Source of the DNA: JAAUUJ01 sp964392245
GTDB taxonomy: Bacteria > Cyanobacteriota > Cyanobacteriia > Thermostichales > Thermostichaceae
DNA: 64,000 bases
NCBI GenBank assembly: GCA_964392245.1
Contig: CAYMOX010000005.1
Coordinates: 1-64,000 of the forward strand
Direction: 5' to 3'
Below are positions 8,634 through 18,787 of this stretch, piece after piece; position 1 is the stretch's first letter; every line of letters begins with the position of its first letter. A program made the position numbers and the translations under genes. The notes beneath the pieces were generated by a model. The model worked only from the letters and a program-made list of their open reading frames with translations. It searched no databases and was not told the DNA's origin.

Positions 8634-9650
8634 CTATTTACGTGTGGATCGCTGTCGCAGGAGCAGGGGAGAGAGATCGCTCTCGTCGTAAATATCCCCC
8701 ACCAGTTCTTCCAGCAGATCCTCCAGCGTTAACAGTCCAGTGGTACCTCCAAACTCATCCACCACGATCACCAGATGCTGCCGCGAACGCAACATATCTT
8801 TAAGCAGTGGTCCCACCCGTTTGGTTTCGGGAACAAAACTGGGCTGGGTCATGGCCACCGTCACCGGTTGATTGCCCTTCTCCAGATGGCGCAATGCCTG
8901 CTTGAGGTGAATGATGCCGATGATCTCGTCTTTGGATTCCCCCTGCACCGGAATGCGGGAGTACCCTGTCTCCAGGCAGAGATCCACCACATCCTTAAGG
9001 GTCTGATCAAAGCTAATGGTTTCCATCTTGACGCGGGGTTTTACCACATCCCGTGCCAGCGTCTGATCTAGCGACAGGGCACCACGAAAGAGACGACGTT
9101 TCTGCCAGTCCAGCACCCCCCGCCGCCCCAACACATCAATCAACATTTCCAGATCGCGCAGCGAGGCTCCAGAGGTCAGAGGCGTGAGTTGCAGCAGGTG
9201 AAAAACATGCTGTACAAACCACTCGAAGGCCAGGATAAAGGGCTGCAGCACCACCGACAGCCAGTAGATAGGAAGGATCACCAGCTGAAAAACCCACAGG
9301 GGATGGGTAATCGCCAGGGATTTGGGTGTAACTTCCCCCACCAGCAGCACCAGGATTGTGGTCGGGATCGTAGCGATCAGAGCCCCAACCTCCTGTCCAA
9401 AAAGGCGGATGGAAAGAGTAGTGGTGAGAGCAGCCACCCCAATATTGACGAAGTTATTGGCCAGAAGCAGCGTGGTGATAAAGCGAGCCCGCTGGTTCAG
9501 CACCAGACGGTAGGTGTTGCGAGGATCCCCTTCTTCTTCGATCAACGCCTGCAACCGCAGATCATCCACTGCTGTGATCGCCGTTTCACTTCCTGAAAAG
9601 ACGGCACTCAGCAGCAGGAGAATAATGATCGCAGCGATCATACTAACCAT
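8634..9650 (-). CDS. CNNM/CBS-domain membrane protein (hemolysin C/CorC-type, UPF0053)
   Basis: A 338-residue integral membrane protein. The N-terminal half is a CNNM (DUF21) transmembrane domain, beginning with a strongly hydrophobic helix and the family motif SGSETA, then NFVNIG and GEVTPKSLA. The C-terminal half is a pair of CBS domains (about 195-325) with typical GYSRIPV and VVDEFGGTTGLLTLEDLLEE elements. Many relatives also have a CorC/HlyC C-terminal domain; here the protein stops about 20 residues after the second CBS, so that domain is absent. The family is linked to magnesium or cobalt efflux, but the substrate cannot be read from sequence. It lies 21 bases upstream of cobN on the same strand; co-transcription is possible. 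Confidence 0.92.
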   Translation of the reverse strand: MVSMIAAIIILLLLSAVFSGSETAITAVDDLRLQALIEEEGDPRNTYRLVLNQRARFITTLLLANNFVNIGVAALTTTLSIRLFGQEVGALIATIPTTILVLLVGEVTPKSLAITHPLWVFQLVILPIYWLSVVLQPFILAFEWFVQHVFHLLQLTPLTSGASLRDLEMLIDVLGRRGVLDWQKRRLFRGALSLDQTLARDVVKPRVKMETISFDQTLKDVVDLCLETGYSRIPVQGESKDEIIGIIHLKQALRHLEKGNQPVTVAMTQPSFVPETKRVGPLLKDMLRSRQHLVIVVDEFGGTTGLLTLEDLLEELVGDIYDESDLSPLLLRQRSTRK

Positions 9651-9757
9651 GGATGAGAACTCCTGGAGTTACCAATCCCATCATCGTGAAGATGTACCCA
9701 TTCATGGTCAGCAGACCAGATTATAACGGATCTGGCCCTTTCACCTGAGCCCACCCC

Positions 9758-12250
9758 ATGTCAACGTCCTTCCCGCCGACTGAACGCAGGCTGCTACAGG
9801 GAACGGCTCTGATGGCCATGCTAGCGCTGCTGTTGCTGCTGATCTGGAATTATATAGATCCACTCCCCCCCGCCTGGGATGAGGCTCAACACCTGTTAAT
9901 GGCCCAGGAGTACGGAGATCTGTTGCAACGGTCACAACTGTCTGATAAGTGGTGGCGGCAATGGGTTTACCTAAGTCAGCGCTATCCTCCCCTCACCTAC
10001 TGGTTCTCTCTGTTGATCAGCAGCTGGAGGACGTTTGACCGGGCAGGAGGACAGCTGATCAATCTGCTGTTGCTGGGGATCCTAGCGGGGGCGACCCAGA
10101 GATTAGGCGCTGTCGGCTGGAATCCGACCGTGGGCTGGCTGGCCACAGGGGTGCTGCTGCTTTACCCAGGGATAACGGGCATCAGCCACGTTTACATGAC
10201 GGATCTGACTCTTTGCGTAGGGGTGGGATTGGCCTTCTGGGCTGCTCTTGTCTACTGGGTTAAACCCTCCTGGCTTCCGGCACTGGGGTTGGGGATCAGT
10301 CTAGGCCTGGTGCTGCTGGCCAAGTGGAACGGGGTTCTCTTTCTCGTGTTCCCTCTGGGGGCGCTGCTGCTGCGGGGCTTGCTCCAGAAACGCTGGCGGT
10401 TCCTCCTGCCTCTGGGTCTGACGGGAATCACGGCCCTGCTGATCGGTCTACCCTGGTATGGACCCAACTGGCTGTTTGTCATCAGCAATGGTTTCAACTA
10501 TGCCGCCACCACCCATTACTACATCACCTGTGCCAGCGGATCCTGGTGCTGGTGGACCACCTATCTGCGCTGGTTGCCGCTGCAGATGTCCTGGGGTCTG
10601 TGCCTTCTTCCCCTCCTGAGCTTGATCCCGCTGCCTCTCTCGGGAGTGCAAACCTGGAGGGATCGCATCCCCTGTGGATCGGTGGGATTGGCGGTATGGC
10701 TCACCTACCTCTCGGGTTATCTTATCTACACCCTGATCGGGATTAAAGATCCTCGGTTTACGCTGCCGTTGCTGCCTTTATTGGCGGTGCTGTCAGCGGT
10801 GGGGATCCTGCATCTCTGGCGACAGGGGCGGGATCACGTCAAGCTGGGATGGGTCTTGCTGATCCTGGCATGCATGGCGCTGATCCAGGCCAGCCAACCC
10901 CTGACGCCGGGAGCTTCTTCCCTGGCAGAGGCCATCACTCAGCAGTCCAGGGGCTACCATCCCCAACAGGATCTGCAGCAATGGCTGTCCACGCTCACAG
11001 AGCCCGAGAGCTGGCTGCGATCCACCCTAGGGGTCATCCCCAACCTGCCTCTCCTCTCCTCTGAAACCCTGACCTACCTGGCGCGGATCCAGGCTCTTCC
11101 TATCGTGTTTGTACCAGCGGGTCAGGTGGCCTCAGCAGAACAGCGGGAGCGGCTGCAGATGGAATTCAATCTTCTGGATCAGTTTCTGCATCACTCTGGG
11201 GAGGATCTGGGGAAAGTAGGACCGTATGGCCCTGCAAAATCCTTCATTCTGGAATCTCTGCAAGCCTCTGATCTGTGGACCATGAGCTCTGAGACCCCAG
11301 TTCCAGCTCTGGGAAGGTTGCAGGTGTTTACGCGACAGCAGCCTCCGATCCAGGTGGAAATTGCTGATCCACAGCCGGAGGTCACCCTGGAATCAGTTCA
11401 ACTGGTGCAGGGCTGTGAGATCCTCTCCCAAAGCTGCGATCTGGCCTCCCCCTGGTTCTGGAGACTGGAGTGGCGGGGACCCAGCAGGGATTTAGCCACC
11501 ACCGTGGTCTGGGTGGATGTGGAGACTCCGACCGGAGAAGTGGAGGGACGAGCCGATCATGTTCTTGCCCACGGACAGCTGCGATCAGCTCAAGGCCGCA
11601 CTCTCAGGGTAACGGAATGGCTGGATGGCACACTGGATCTGCTTGCAGGGCCTCATGTCTTAAAGATTCGCTGGCAAAGGGATCCCAACCAACCCATGCA
11701 GACAAAGGTGATCAGAGTGCAGCTCCCTGACGCTCTCCACGCTGGCGTTCCCCTCCTACCGCAACCCAATGCGCCTTTACAACGCATGGCAGCCGCTGCA
11801 GAACAGGGCGATCTGGATCAACTCTCCAGCAATCTCTCCCTCTGGACCACCTTGCGCCACACCTCAGTCCTTCTGGATCCGCAACTGGATCAGCTGGTCA
11901 GACTGTTCAGCCAACGCTTACAGGAAGCGGACATGGATCAACGCCTTGAGGAGCAAATTTTCCTCCATTACCAGCTGGCCATGATCGCCGTGGCTCGTCT
12001 GGATGCCAGCACTGCTCAGGATCATTTTCTGACCCTGACTCAGATCCAACCGGAGAATATCTGGAATCCGGCCTTTCTTGCCTTCCTGCGCTTACTCTTT
12101 ACCCATGAGGTGCGGGATCTACGCCAGGAACTGCAAAATCTGCTGTATCCCTTTGTGGAGAGGGGCGAACTTTGCGCTGCCGAAGACACCAGTGATCATT
12201 GTTGGCTGCTGCGGCGCTGGCACCTGATCCCCAGTGCAACCACTCCTTAA
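9758..12250 (+). CDS. GT39-like membrane glycosyltransferase
   Basis: An 830-residue polytopic membrane protein of the GT-C class. A first transmembrane helix (about residues 15-30) is followed by a lumenal loop with the acidic motif WDEAQH (Asp41-Glu42), which in GT39/PMT-like enzymes holds the catalytic acidic residue. A YPPLTYW element follows, and about ten further hydrophobic segments run up to about residue 380. The C-terminal half is soluble and not obviously assigned; it may be a periplasmic domain. Such enzymes transfer sugars from lipid-linked donors to lipids, glycans or proteins; acceptor and donor cannot be inferred. Its stop overlaps that of the convergent IMPase-family gene by four bases. 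Start ATG 9758. Confidence 0.8.
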   Translation: MSTSFPPTERRLLQGTALMAMLALLLLLIWNYIDPLPPAWDEAQHLLMAQEYGDLLQRSQLSDKWWRQWVYLSQRYPPLTYWFSLLISSWRTFDRAGGQLINLLLLGILAGATQRLGAVGWNPTVGWLATGVLLLYPGITGISHVYMTDLTLCVGVGLAFWAALVYWVKPSWLPALGLGISLGLVLLAKWNGVLFLVFPLGALLLRGLLQKRWRFLLPLGLTGITALLIGLPWYGPNWLFVISNGFNYAATTHYYITCASGSWCWWTTYLRWLPLQMSWGLCLLPLLSLIPLPLSGVQTWRDRIPCGSVGLAVWLTYLSGYLIYTLIGIKDPRFTLPLLPLLAVLSAVGILHLWRQGRDHVKLGWVLLILACMALIQASQPLTPGASSLAEAITQQSRGYHPQQDLQQWLSTLTEPESWLRSTLGVIPNLPLLSSETLTYLARIQALPIVFVPAGQVASAEQRERLQMEFNLLDQFLHHSGEDLGKVGPYGPAKSFILESLQASDLWTMSSETPVPALGRLQVFTRQQPPIQVEIADPQPEVTLESVQLVQGCEILSQSCDLASPWFWRLEWRGPSRDLATTVVWVDVETPTGEVEGRADHVLAHGQLRSAQGRTLRVTEWLDGTLDLLAGPHVLKIRWQRDPNQPMQTKVIRVQLPDALHAGVPLLPQPNAPLQRMAAAAEQGDLDQLSSNLSLWTTLRHTSVLLDPQLDQLVRLFSQRLQEADMDQRLEEQIFLHYQLAMIAVARLDASTAQDHFLTLTQIQPENIWNPAFLAFLRLLFTHEVRDLRQELQNLLYPFVERGELCAAEDTSDHCWLLRRWHLIPSATTP

Positions 12251-13059
12251 CTTCTCGGCTGCAGCTGTTCCAGGATCTGGTCGTGTAAGGGACCCCCACA
12301 GGAGGCTAACAGACTGCCCCCCTCCAGGATCTTTTCCCGTTGTCCAGATAGAGATGTCACCTTGCCACCTGCTTCTTCCACACAGGGCACCAGAGCCGCG
12401 ATATCCCAGGGTTTCATGACGGTATCCACCGCAGCGTGGATCTTGCCCCGACACACCAGCGTGTACTGGGAACAGTCACCACAGATCTTGAACTTGCCTG
12501 CCTGTTGAATTAGCCCCGGTAGATCATAGGCCGTATGACCGTCTTCTAGAAGCAGGGTGGATCCATGTAAACCCGAACTGGAAACCCGCGCATGGCCTAG
12601 ATCCGTAACCGTCTCCACCTGAATCCGGGAGGGCAAATGGCTGGGGGTTTTGAACCAGCATCCCAGACCCCTGGCAGCGTAAACCGTTTCTTGAACCACT
12701 GGCAGATGAATCACCCCCAGGAGCGGTTCCTCTTCCTGAACCAGGGCGATCAGGGTCCCAAACAGGGGCACCCCCAACGTAAACCAGCTGGTGCCATCCA
12801 CCGGATCCAGAACCCAGTGGTAGGAGGAAGATGCATCCTCAATGCCAAACTCCTCTCCCCAGATGCCGTGAGTGGGGTAACGACTGCGAATTAACTCGCG
12901 CATCACCAGCTCCGCCTCCCGATCCGCCACGGTAACCTCGGTGCCATCCGCTTTAAGACTGACAGTGTGGTTAAGGTAATGGGGCATGATCTGGGCTGCT
13001 GCTGCCTCGGCCAGATCCAGAGCAAAATCCAGACATTCTTGATAAATGAGGGGATCCAC
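12247..13059 (-). CDS. hisN: Inositol monophosphatase family, probable histidinol-phosphatase
   Basis: A 270-residue Mg-dependent, Li-sensitive-type phosphatase. Metal-binding motifs are in order: GEE at 68-70, DPVDGT at 85-90 and PWD with Asp219. Regions around SSGLHGS and GDCSQYTLVCRG resemble the HisN subgroup, which removes phosphate from L-histidinol phosphate in histidine synthesis; a general inositol-phosphatase or 3'-phosphoadenosine role remains possible. The start is GTG at 13059. The gene is convergent with the GT39-like gene, and the two stop codons interlock in TTAA at 12247-12250. The family call is firm; the subgroup is moderately sure. Confidence 0.88.
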   Translation of the reverse strand: MDPLIYQECLDFALDLAEAAAAQIMPHYLNHTVSLKADGTEVTVADREAELVMRELIRSRYPTHGIWGEEFGIEDASSSYHWVLDPVDGTSWFTLGVPLFGTLIALVQEEEPLLGVIHLPVVQETVYAARGLGCWFKTPSHLPSRIQVETVTDLGHARVSSSGLHGSTLLLEDGHTAYDLPGLIQQAGKFKICGDCSQYTLVCRGKIHAAVDTVMKPWDIAALVPCVEEAGGKVTSLSGQREKILEGGSLLASCGGPLHDQILEQLQPRS

Positions 13060-13212
13060 GGTGATGTAAGGGGGAGGAGGATGTGCTTTTGATCCTACAT
13101 GCCATCTGACTCGCTTCCGGTACAGAAGCCCTGTTTTCGGAGTCTTTTCCGGCAGAGGAGCCCTCCAGAAGAACTTAAAATTGGGGCATATTCAATCTGA
13201 GATATTTCTCCC

Positions 13213-15018
13213 ATGGACATACGGATCCCATTGTCAGTCAAGGTGGGCCTGGCTACAGGGCTTTTGTCCGTGGGGCTCACCAGTGGAGGACTTTATCTTT
13301 TCTATTCTCGATCAGCGCAACTGTTGACCGAGCAAATCTCCAGTCGCCTGCGAGATATTGGTCACCTGGCCAGTTTACAGATCAGCCCTGCCGATCGTGC
13401 TGCGATTCTGAGCTTAAAGCAGCAAAGTCTGGAGAATCTCGCTGTTTCCGAAGCAGAGATTCAGTCCATTGCTCCAGGAGAATTTCAATTAGGCCTTGAT
13501 CCAGTGGTTTCAGAAACCCTGATGGCCACCCCCCAGTTCCAGCGAGTGGTCCACTTGATGCGCGAGATTGATCAAGCCAGTCTTCCTGAAATCGATCCTC
13601 CTGCCCCAACCTATCAGCAACTGGATGGGAGTACAGCCGATTTAGCAACCTACCTGATGGTCACCCTACCCCAGTCCCCCGAGGGTGCGGTGATCATGTT
13701 TGTGGGGTCTTCCCGACACGAAGCTATCGGTGACTGGCCAGGAAATCCTGTAGGAAATCTCTACGGGGTTAGCCTGCCGCTCTTTGCCGATGTATTTGAT
13801 GGGGAAGCCCAAACCAGTGGCATTTATAAAGATGACTTCGGGACCTGGATCACCGCTGCCATCCCCCTCAAAGATCCACAGGGTCAGGTCTATGCTGCGT
13901 TGGGACTGGATTACGACCTTAGCAATGAAGCCAATCAGCTGCGGGTTTTGCAACTGATCTGTCTGGGGATCCTGGGGGTGAGTTTGGTGCTGGCTGTGAT
14001 CCTGTCGGTTGTTTTAGCCCGCTGGTTGGGCAAACCTCTGGCGCAGCTCAAGGATGCAGCAACCCGTGTCCAGGCGCGTGACTTTTCTGCCACTGTAGCT
14101 ATCAATAGCCAGGATGAACTGGGGCTACTCGGTCAGGCCTTCAACTCCATGGTGGGGGAGCTGCGTAGCTATGCTCAGGATCTGGAAGCCAAAGTTTCAG
14201 AACGAACGCAGGAACTGCAGGCGGCTAACCAGGAGATCAGTATTCTCAATGACCGCCTCAAGGCAGAAAACCTGCGCATGGGGGCTGAATTGGAGATTAC
14301 CCGCCGACTGCAACAGATGATTCTGCCTCAGGATGAAGAACTGCAGGGGATCCCGGATCTGGAGGTGGCGGGGTTTATGGAATCTGCCTCCGAAGTGGGG
14401 GGAGACTACTACGATGTCCTGCATCACAATGGTCAGCTCACGATCGGCATCGGGGATGTCACCGGCCATGGACTGGAAAGCGGGGTGCTGATGATCATGG
14501 CACAAACGGCAGTCCGAACCCTACAGGCAGCAAATATTAAGGATCCGCATCAGTACATCTCGGCCATTAACCAGGCGATCTATGGCAACATTCAGCGCAT
14601 GAATTCGGACAAGAACATGACTCTGGCGGTTCTTGATTATCACGATGGCGTTCTCACCCTCAGTGGGCAGCATGAAGAAATGCTTGTGATCCGCAAGGAT
14701 GGCTCATTGGAGCGAATCGACACGCTGGATCTGGGGTTTCCGATTGGTCTGGAGGAAAATATTGCCAGTTTTATCTCCCAGGTGCGGGTGCAGTTACAAC
14801 CAGAAGATGTGGCAGTTCTCTACACCGATGGGATCACCGAGGCAGAAAATGACAACCGCGAACAATATGGCCTTGATCGTCTCTGTCAAATCGCCAGTGA
14901 TCATCGCCATCGGTCTGCTCAGGAGATCCGGCAGCGGATTGTTGACGATGTGCGTGGGTATATTGGCAGCCAAAAGGTGTTTGATGACATTACCCTTGTG
15001 GTGATCAAGCAGAAATAA
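13213..15018 (+). CDS. SpoIIE/RsbU-type PP2C phosphatase with HAMP sensor module
   Basis: A 601-residue membrane signalling protein. A transmembrane helix at about 10-30 is followed by an extracytoplasmic sensor of about 220 residues, Cache-like in layout. A second membrane segment lies at about 250-275, then a HAMP domain (GKPLAQLKDAA, DELGLLGQAFNSM), a coiled-coil of about 40 residues and a SpoIIE/RsbU phosphatase domain from about 385 to the end. Conserved phosphatase motifs are GGDYYDV, GDVTGHG and LYTDGITEA. The family dephosphorylates anti-sigma-factor antagonists (STAS proteins) in partner-switching pathways. A STAS protein is encoded in this window at 44165-44512; a functional link is inference only. 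Confidence 0.92.
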   Translation: MDIRIPLSVKVGLATGLLSVGLTSGGLYLFYSRSAQLLTEQISSRLRDIGHLASLQISPADRAAILSLKQQSLENLAVSEAEIQSIAPGEFQLGLDPVVSETLMATPQFQRVVHLMREIDQASLPEIDPPAPTYQQLDGSTADLATYLMVTLPQSPEGAVIMFVGSSRHEAIGDWPGNPVGNLYGVSLPLFADVFDGEAQTSGIYKDDFGTWITAAIPLKDPQGQVYAALGLDYDLSNEANQLRVLQLICLGILGVSLVLAVILSVVLARWLGKPLAQLKDAATRVQARDFSATVAINSQDELGLLGQAFNSMVGELRSYAQDLEAKVSERTQELQAANQEISILNDRLKAENLRMGAELEITRRLQQMILPQDEELQGIPDLEVAGFMESASEVGGDYYDVLHHNGQLTIGIGDVTGHGLESGVLMIMAQTAVRTLQAANIKDPHQYISAINQAIYGNIQRMNSDKNMTLAVLDYHDGVLTLSGQHEEMLVIRKDGSLERIDTLDLGFPIGLEENIASFISQVRVQLQPEDVAVLYTDGITEAENDNREQYGLDRLCQIASDHRHRSAQEIRQRIVDDVRGYIGSQKVFDDITLVVIKQK

Positions 15019-15121
15019 CCTCGCTACCAGATAACCCCAAGTTCAAAAAGTGAAACCACTCGTCTTCTGATCTAAATAGCGGCAACAATATCTTCTCTAG
15101 GGTGCTTGGGGGAGAGATGGG

Positions 15122-15286
15122 ATGGAACTAGCGCAATTTGGAACGGCCATTGGCAGGATAGCAAGAATCGAGAAGTTTGGATTGATCTCCAGACTGACAC
15201 TTACCGACGGCAGGAAGATTGTCTATAACCCTTTGATTCATAAAATCTATGATGTTTTTCCGGATCACCTTGCCAACCGATCCTGA
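15122..15286 (+). CDS. Possible small protein of 54 residues
   Basis: The 333 bases between the SpoIIE-type gene and the next gene hold one short frame with coding character. It runs ATG 15122 to TGA, with a purine-rich GGGAGAG about 6-10 bases upstream. The product mixes hydrophobic and basic residues (for example LISRLTLTDGRKIVYN) and resembles a piece of a folded protein. I recognise no family. It could equally be a remnant of a larger gene. The opposite strand also has an open frame of about 60 codons here, so strand choice is not certain. Nothing else was seen in this gap. Confidence 0.25.
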   Translation: MELAQFGTAIGRIARIEKFGLISRLTLTDGRKIVYNPLIHKIYDVFPDHLANRS

Positions 15287-15351
15287 GGCAATCAGTTTTA
15301 TCCCTTGCATTCAGTTCAAGATCAAAATAGTCAAATCTTTTGCGGGTGATC

Positions 15352-15663
15352 TCAGTTCTCGCCAGCAGGGGGATGCCGGAGAAGATTCTCTAGAAGCATC
15401 TCCAATTTTTCTGCGATCTGTTCCTGTCTCAGAATCCTTTGTTCATGATCCCGATGCTGTTGTTCCAACTGTGAGAAACGCTGAGTAGAAACATCAATAA
15501 AGCGCTCCACAATTCCTGCCAGCCGATCCAGTTTGGCATCCCCCTGAGCCTGAGTCGAACGTAGATTACTGAGCGAACGTCGTTCCTCTGCAAGAGATTG
15601 CTGGATCTGCTCATTGACCTGGAGCTGTACGGCAAATGCTGCCTGGATCTGGTCTAGTGTCAT
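15352..15663 (-). CDS. Small coiled-coil hypothetical protein
   Basis: A 103-residue, Gln/Glu/Arg-rich protein that is almost entirely predicted helix. Heptad-like spacing of hydrophobic residues runs from about 20 to 95 (for example LDRLAGIVERFIDVS and RILRQEQIAEKLEMLLENLL), indicating a coiled coil. There is no signal peptide or membrane segment. Similar short coiled-coil proteins are common in cyanobacteria, but I know no function. It lies 27 bases downstream of the RND transporter gene on the same strand, so it could be the last gene of that operon. The coding call rests on the clean start and amino-acid pattern. Confidence 0.6.
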   Translation of the reverse strand: MTLDQIQAAFAVQLQVNEQIQQSLAEERRSLSNLRSTQAQGDAKLDRLAGIVERFIDVSTQRFSQLEQQHRDHEQRILRQEQIAEKLEMLLENLLRHPPAGEN

Positions 15664-15690
15664 GGTTAAACACTAATATCGGAATCGCAT

Positions 15691-18600
15691 CTACCTTAAC
15701 GGATGCAAGAGTTTGTAGGCCGCAGGGATCATAAATAGAGCCAGCAGGGTTGACCCTCCTACACCGCCTGCAATCGCCACCGCCAAGGGCGGCCAGAAGT
15801 CCCCTCCATCCAGCATTAAAGGCACAAACCCGATCATGGTGGTGAAAGTGGTGGTGAGAACGTGGCGGGTGGAATGACTGACTACCTTCTGGATCGCAAA
15901 GGGATCCCCCCAACGGGCTTGAGGATGCTCATCAAGGGATGCCAGCACCACGATCGAGTCGTTAATGGCCACCCCGATCAACCCGACCGTTCCGATGATG
16001 GGATTGAAGCCAAAGGGATAGCCAAACAATGCCACCGAAAATAACCCCAAGCCAAAAGCCGCCACCGCTACTCCCCCGATCAATCCCGCTAGCTTGAAGG
16101 ATCCCAGAGACAACACCAGCGTAGCCACCGTCAAAACCACTAAAACCCCCACCGTGGAGACCAGATTGCCAATCGCCTCTGCCCGTTCTTCTGCTTCTCC
16201 TCCAAAGGCAAGGGTATAGCCAGGAGGTAACGTGACTTGACTGCTTTGCAACCGATCCTGAAATTGGGCCAGCACGGTGGCAGGCAGAACCCCTGCGGTC
16301 AGAAACCCCTGGATTGTATTGACCCGCTGGCCGTTGTAGTGGGTGATCTTGGAGATCTCCGGTTTGAAGGTGAGCTCTCCCAGAGCAGTCAAAGGGATCC
16401 AGCTTTCACCCGAGGAAGTCAGAAGCGGCAGGGCTGCAATTTGATTCAGGTTCGACCGATCCGCCAGCCGCACCCGCACAGGCAATTCCTCCGTTTCTTC
16501 TATTATCGATCCACCGGTGATCCCCTCCAGAGTTTGATCCAGCTGCCGGGCAATGGCCCCCTGATCCAGTCCTGTGAGCCGCACCGCTTCTTCCTTCAGG
16601 ATCCACTCCCCTTGAGGTAGAGTTTCATTGAGGCTGGCCCGTGTGTGGGTGATGCCAGGGATCTGCACCAGTTGGGTACGAATGTCTTCCCCCAGAGATT
16701 GCAGTTGGCTCAGATCCTCTCCCGCGATCCGGATTTCAATCGGGGCTTCAAACGGCGGGCCCTGTTCTAACTGCCGGACTATGGCACGGATAGTCGGGAA
16801 GCTGGTATCGATCTCGGTCTGGAGCTGGTGGGTGATCTCCGCATTCGAGAGTTGAGTGAGCTGGACCAGAGCCTGAGCGTAGTTGGACTCATTCTCCCGC
16901 CCACCTGTGAGGTTGTAGTAAAAGCGGGGAGCGTTCGTCCCCAGGAACCAGTGCACGTCAGCCACTTCTTCATCCTGAAGCAACCGATCCCGAATTCTCT
17001 GGGCCACCGCTTGGGTTTGAGCCATTGATGTTGCTGGGGAGAGTTCCAGTTCCATCTGCAGCTGATCCCGATCACTTGCCGGAAAGAACTGCTGCTCCAG
17101 AAATGGGGCCTGGAGAAAACCGATGGCAGGCAGCATCAATGCCAGGCAAATCACCACGACAGGACGGCGCAGAGTATAGGCCAGCAGGGTTTCATAACGA
17201 GCAGAGAGACCCGGCACTGAAATCCCGTCTTTCCACCAACCCCAAGCTGCAGATCCCGAGTTGAGCTGAGAAGATCGCTGTTCCCATAGGGCAAACAAAT
17301 GAGTAGCCAGGGCAGGAATGACCGTGATGGAGAGGAGAAAGGAGCAGGAAACGGCCAGGATCACATTCAGCCCAATGGTGTCTACAAATTCCCCCACACT
17401 GCCGGGGAGTAAAACAATGGGCATGAAGGCCAGAACCGTGGTGATCGTGCAACTGAGGAGGGGAACCGCTAGACGGTGAACACTGAACTGAATCGCCTCC
17501 TCCGCTCCTGTCCCCTGGTTCAGGTGTTGGCGAACTTCATCCACCATGACAATTGCAGTGTCAATCAAGATCCCCAGGGCCACGATCAATCCCGTAATCG
17601 AAATCTGATGTAGAGGAATCCCGATCACTCCCATCAAGCCCAGGACCATCAGAAGCGAGAGAGGCAGTGCCATGCCCACAATTAACGCAGACTGCCAGCC
17701 CATCATCACCAGGGTCACCCCAAAAACCAGCCCCGCCCCCAAAAGCAGATTCAGGATCAGGGTGTTTAAGCGGGAGGTGACATACTCACTCTGATCAAAG
17801 AGAACCTGCAAGCTCACCCCATCCGAGAGTTGCTGCTGAAATTCCTCCAGAACTCCATGCGCCTGCTGAGCCCACTGATCCAGACGGTCATTCGACTGAA
17901 CAAAGGCCCCCACTACTACCGCAGGTTTGCCACTGGCCAGCGCCATCTCCTGCAAGGGATCCTGTGTCCCCTTTTCCAGGCGGGCAATATCCCCCAACAG
18001 GACGAACTCCCCCTCTCCTCCTAGTTGCACGGGGGTCCGCGCCAGCCGCGCCAGCGAATCCAGTTCTCCCCCCACCTCCAGCCCTAGCGTCAGATCAGGT
18101 CCTCGCTTTTGCCCAGCAGCAGCCTTGGCATCTGTCTGCACCAATTGTTGGGAGAGAGATTGGGGCGTGAGTCTTAAACTGGCCAGCTGAGCCGGATCCA
18201 CCAGTACCTGCACTTCCTCCTGCGGCTCCCCAAATAGATCAATCGATTCAGTGCCCGGCAGTCTATCCAGCCGATCCTTTAGGGAGGCAGCCAGGCGGCG
18301 CAAAATTGCATAGTTGGGCGGATCAGTGCGATTCCAGGTGAGGGCGGTGACCAGAGCATAGGCTTTGACTTCCACCTCCTCCAGCTCAGGATCAGACGTG
18401 CCCTCCGGAAAGTTCACCGCTGCATCCTCCAGCTTGTCTCGCACCCGCGACCAGATGCTGTCAACCTCCGCTGCGGTTACCTGCTCAGACAGTTCAATAT
18501 TGACAATCGATAGCCCAGCTCGCGAGGTGGATTCGTAGGTGAGGATCTCTTCAACATCGGCAATTTCATCTTCAAGCTTCTCGGTCACCTGGGCTTCGAC

Positions 18601-18768
18601 TCGTGCGGCATCCGCCCCTGGTAGCAGGGTGGTGACAATGGCATTGCGAGAAACCAGTTCTGGATCCTCCAGACGGGGCAGCGTTTGAAATGACGACACC
18701 CCCCAGACCAGGAGCAGCATCAGAGTCAGGATCAGGAGTCGCGGGTTGCGGTGGAAAAGGCTAAACAT
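15691..18768 (-). CDS. RND family efflux transporter permease (AcrB/MexB type)
   Basis: A 1025-residue inner-membrane pump of the RND superfamily, the proton-driven component of a three-part efflux system. The layout is standard: an N-terminal helix, a large porter loop, six helices, a second loop and five more helices, with two similar halves. The early LPRLEDPEL and STSRAG elements and the central GILIDTAIVMVDEV motif, carrying the acidic proton-relay residue of TM4, are present. It follows the adaptor gene by 19 bases and is third in a TetR-MFP-RND operon. No outer-membrane channel gene is adjacent, so a TolC-like protein elsewhere must complete the system. Substrate unknown. Confidence 0.95.
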   Translation of the reverse strand: MFSLFHRNPRLLILTLMLLLVWGVSSFQTLPRLEDPELVSRNAIVTTLLPGADAARVEAQVTEKLEDEIADVEEILTYESTSRAGLSIVNIELSEQVTAAEVDSIWSRVRDKLEDAAVNFPEGTSDPELEEVEVKAYALVTALTWNRTDPPNYAILRRLAASLKDRLDRLPGTESIDLFGEPQEEVQVLVDPAQLASLRLTPQSLSQQLVQTDAKAAAGQKRGPDLTLGLEVGGELDSLARLARTPVQLGGEGEFVLLGDIARLEKGTQDPLQEMALASGKPAVVVGAFVQSNDRLDQWAQQAHGVLEEFQQQLSDGVSLQVLFDQSEYVTSRLNTLILNLLLGAGLVFGVTLVMMGWQSALIVGMALPLSLLMVLGLMGVIGIPLHQISITGLIVALGILIDTAIVMVDEVRQHLNQGTGAEEAIQFSVHRLAVPLLSCTITTVLAFMPIVLLPGSVGEFVDTIGLNVILAVSCSFLLSITVIPALATHLFALWEQRSSQLNSGSAAWGWWKDGISVPGLSARYETLLAYTLRRPVVVICLALMLPAIGFLQAPFLEQQFFPASDRDQLQMELELSPATSMAQTQAVAQRIRDRLLQDEEVADVHWFLGTNAPRFYYNLTGGRENESNYAQALVQLTQLSNAEITHQLQTEIDTSFPTIRAIVRQLEQGPPFEAPIEIRIAGEDLSQLQSLGEDIRTQLVQIPGITHTRASLNETLPQGEWILKEEAVRLTGLDQGAIARQLDQTLEGITGGSIIEETEELPVRVRLADRSNLNQIAALPLLTSSGESWIPLTALGELTFKPEISKITHYNGQRVNTIQGFLTAGVLPATVLAQFQDRLQSSQVTLPPGYTLAFGGEAEERAEAIGNLVSTVGVLVVLTVATLVLSLGSFKLAGLIGGVAVAAFGLGLFSVALFGYPFGFNPIIGTVGLIGVAINDSIVVLASLDEHPQARWGDPFAIQKVVSHSTRHVLTTTFTTMIGFVPLMLDGGDFWPPLAVAIAGGVGGSTLLALFMIPAAYKLLHPLR

Positions 18769-18787
18769 AGGTCGATCTCAAAAGAAT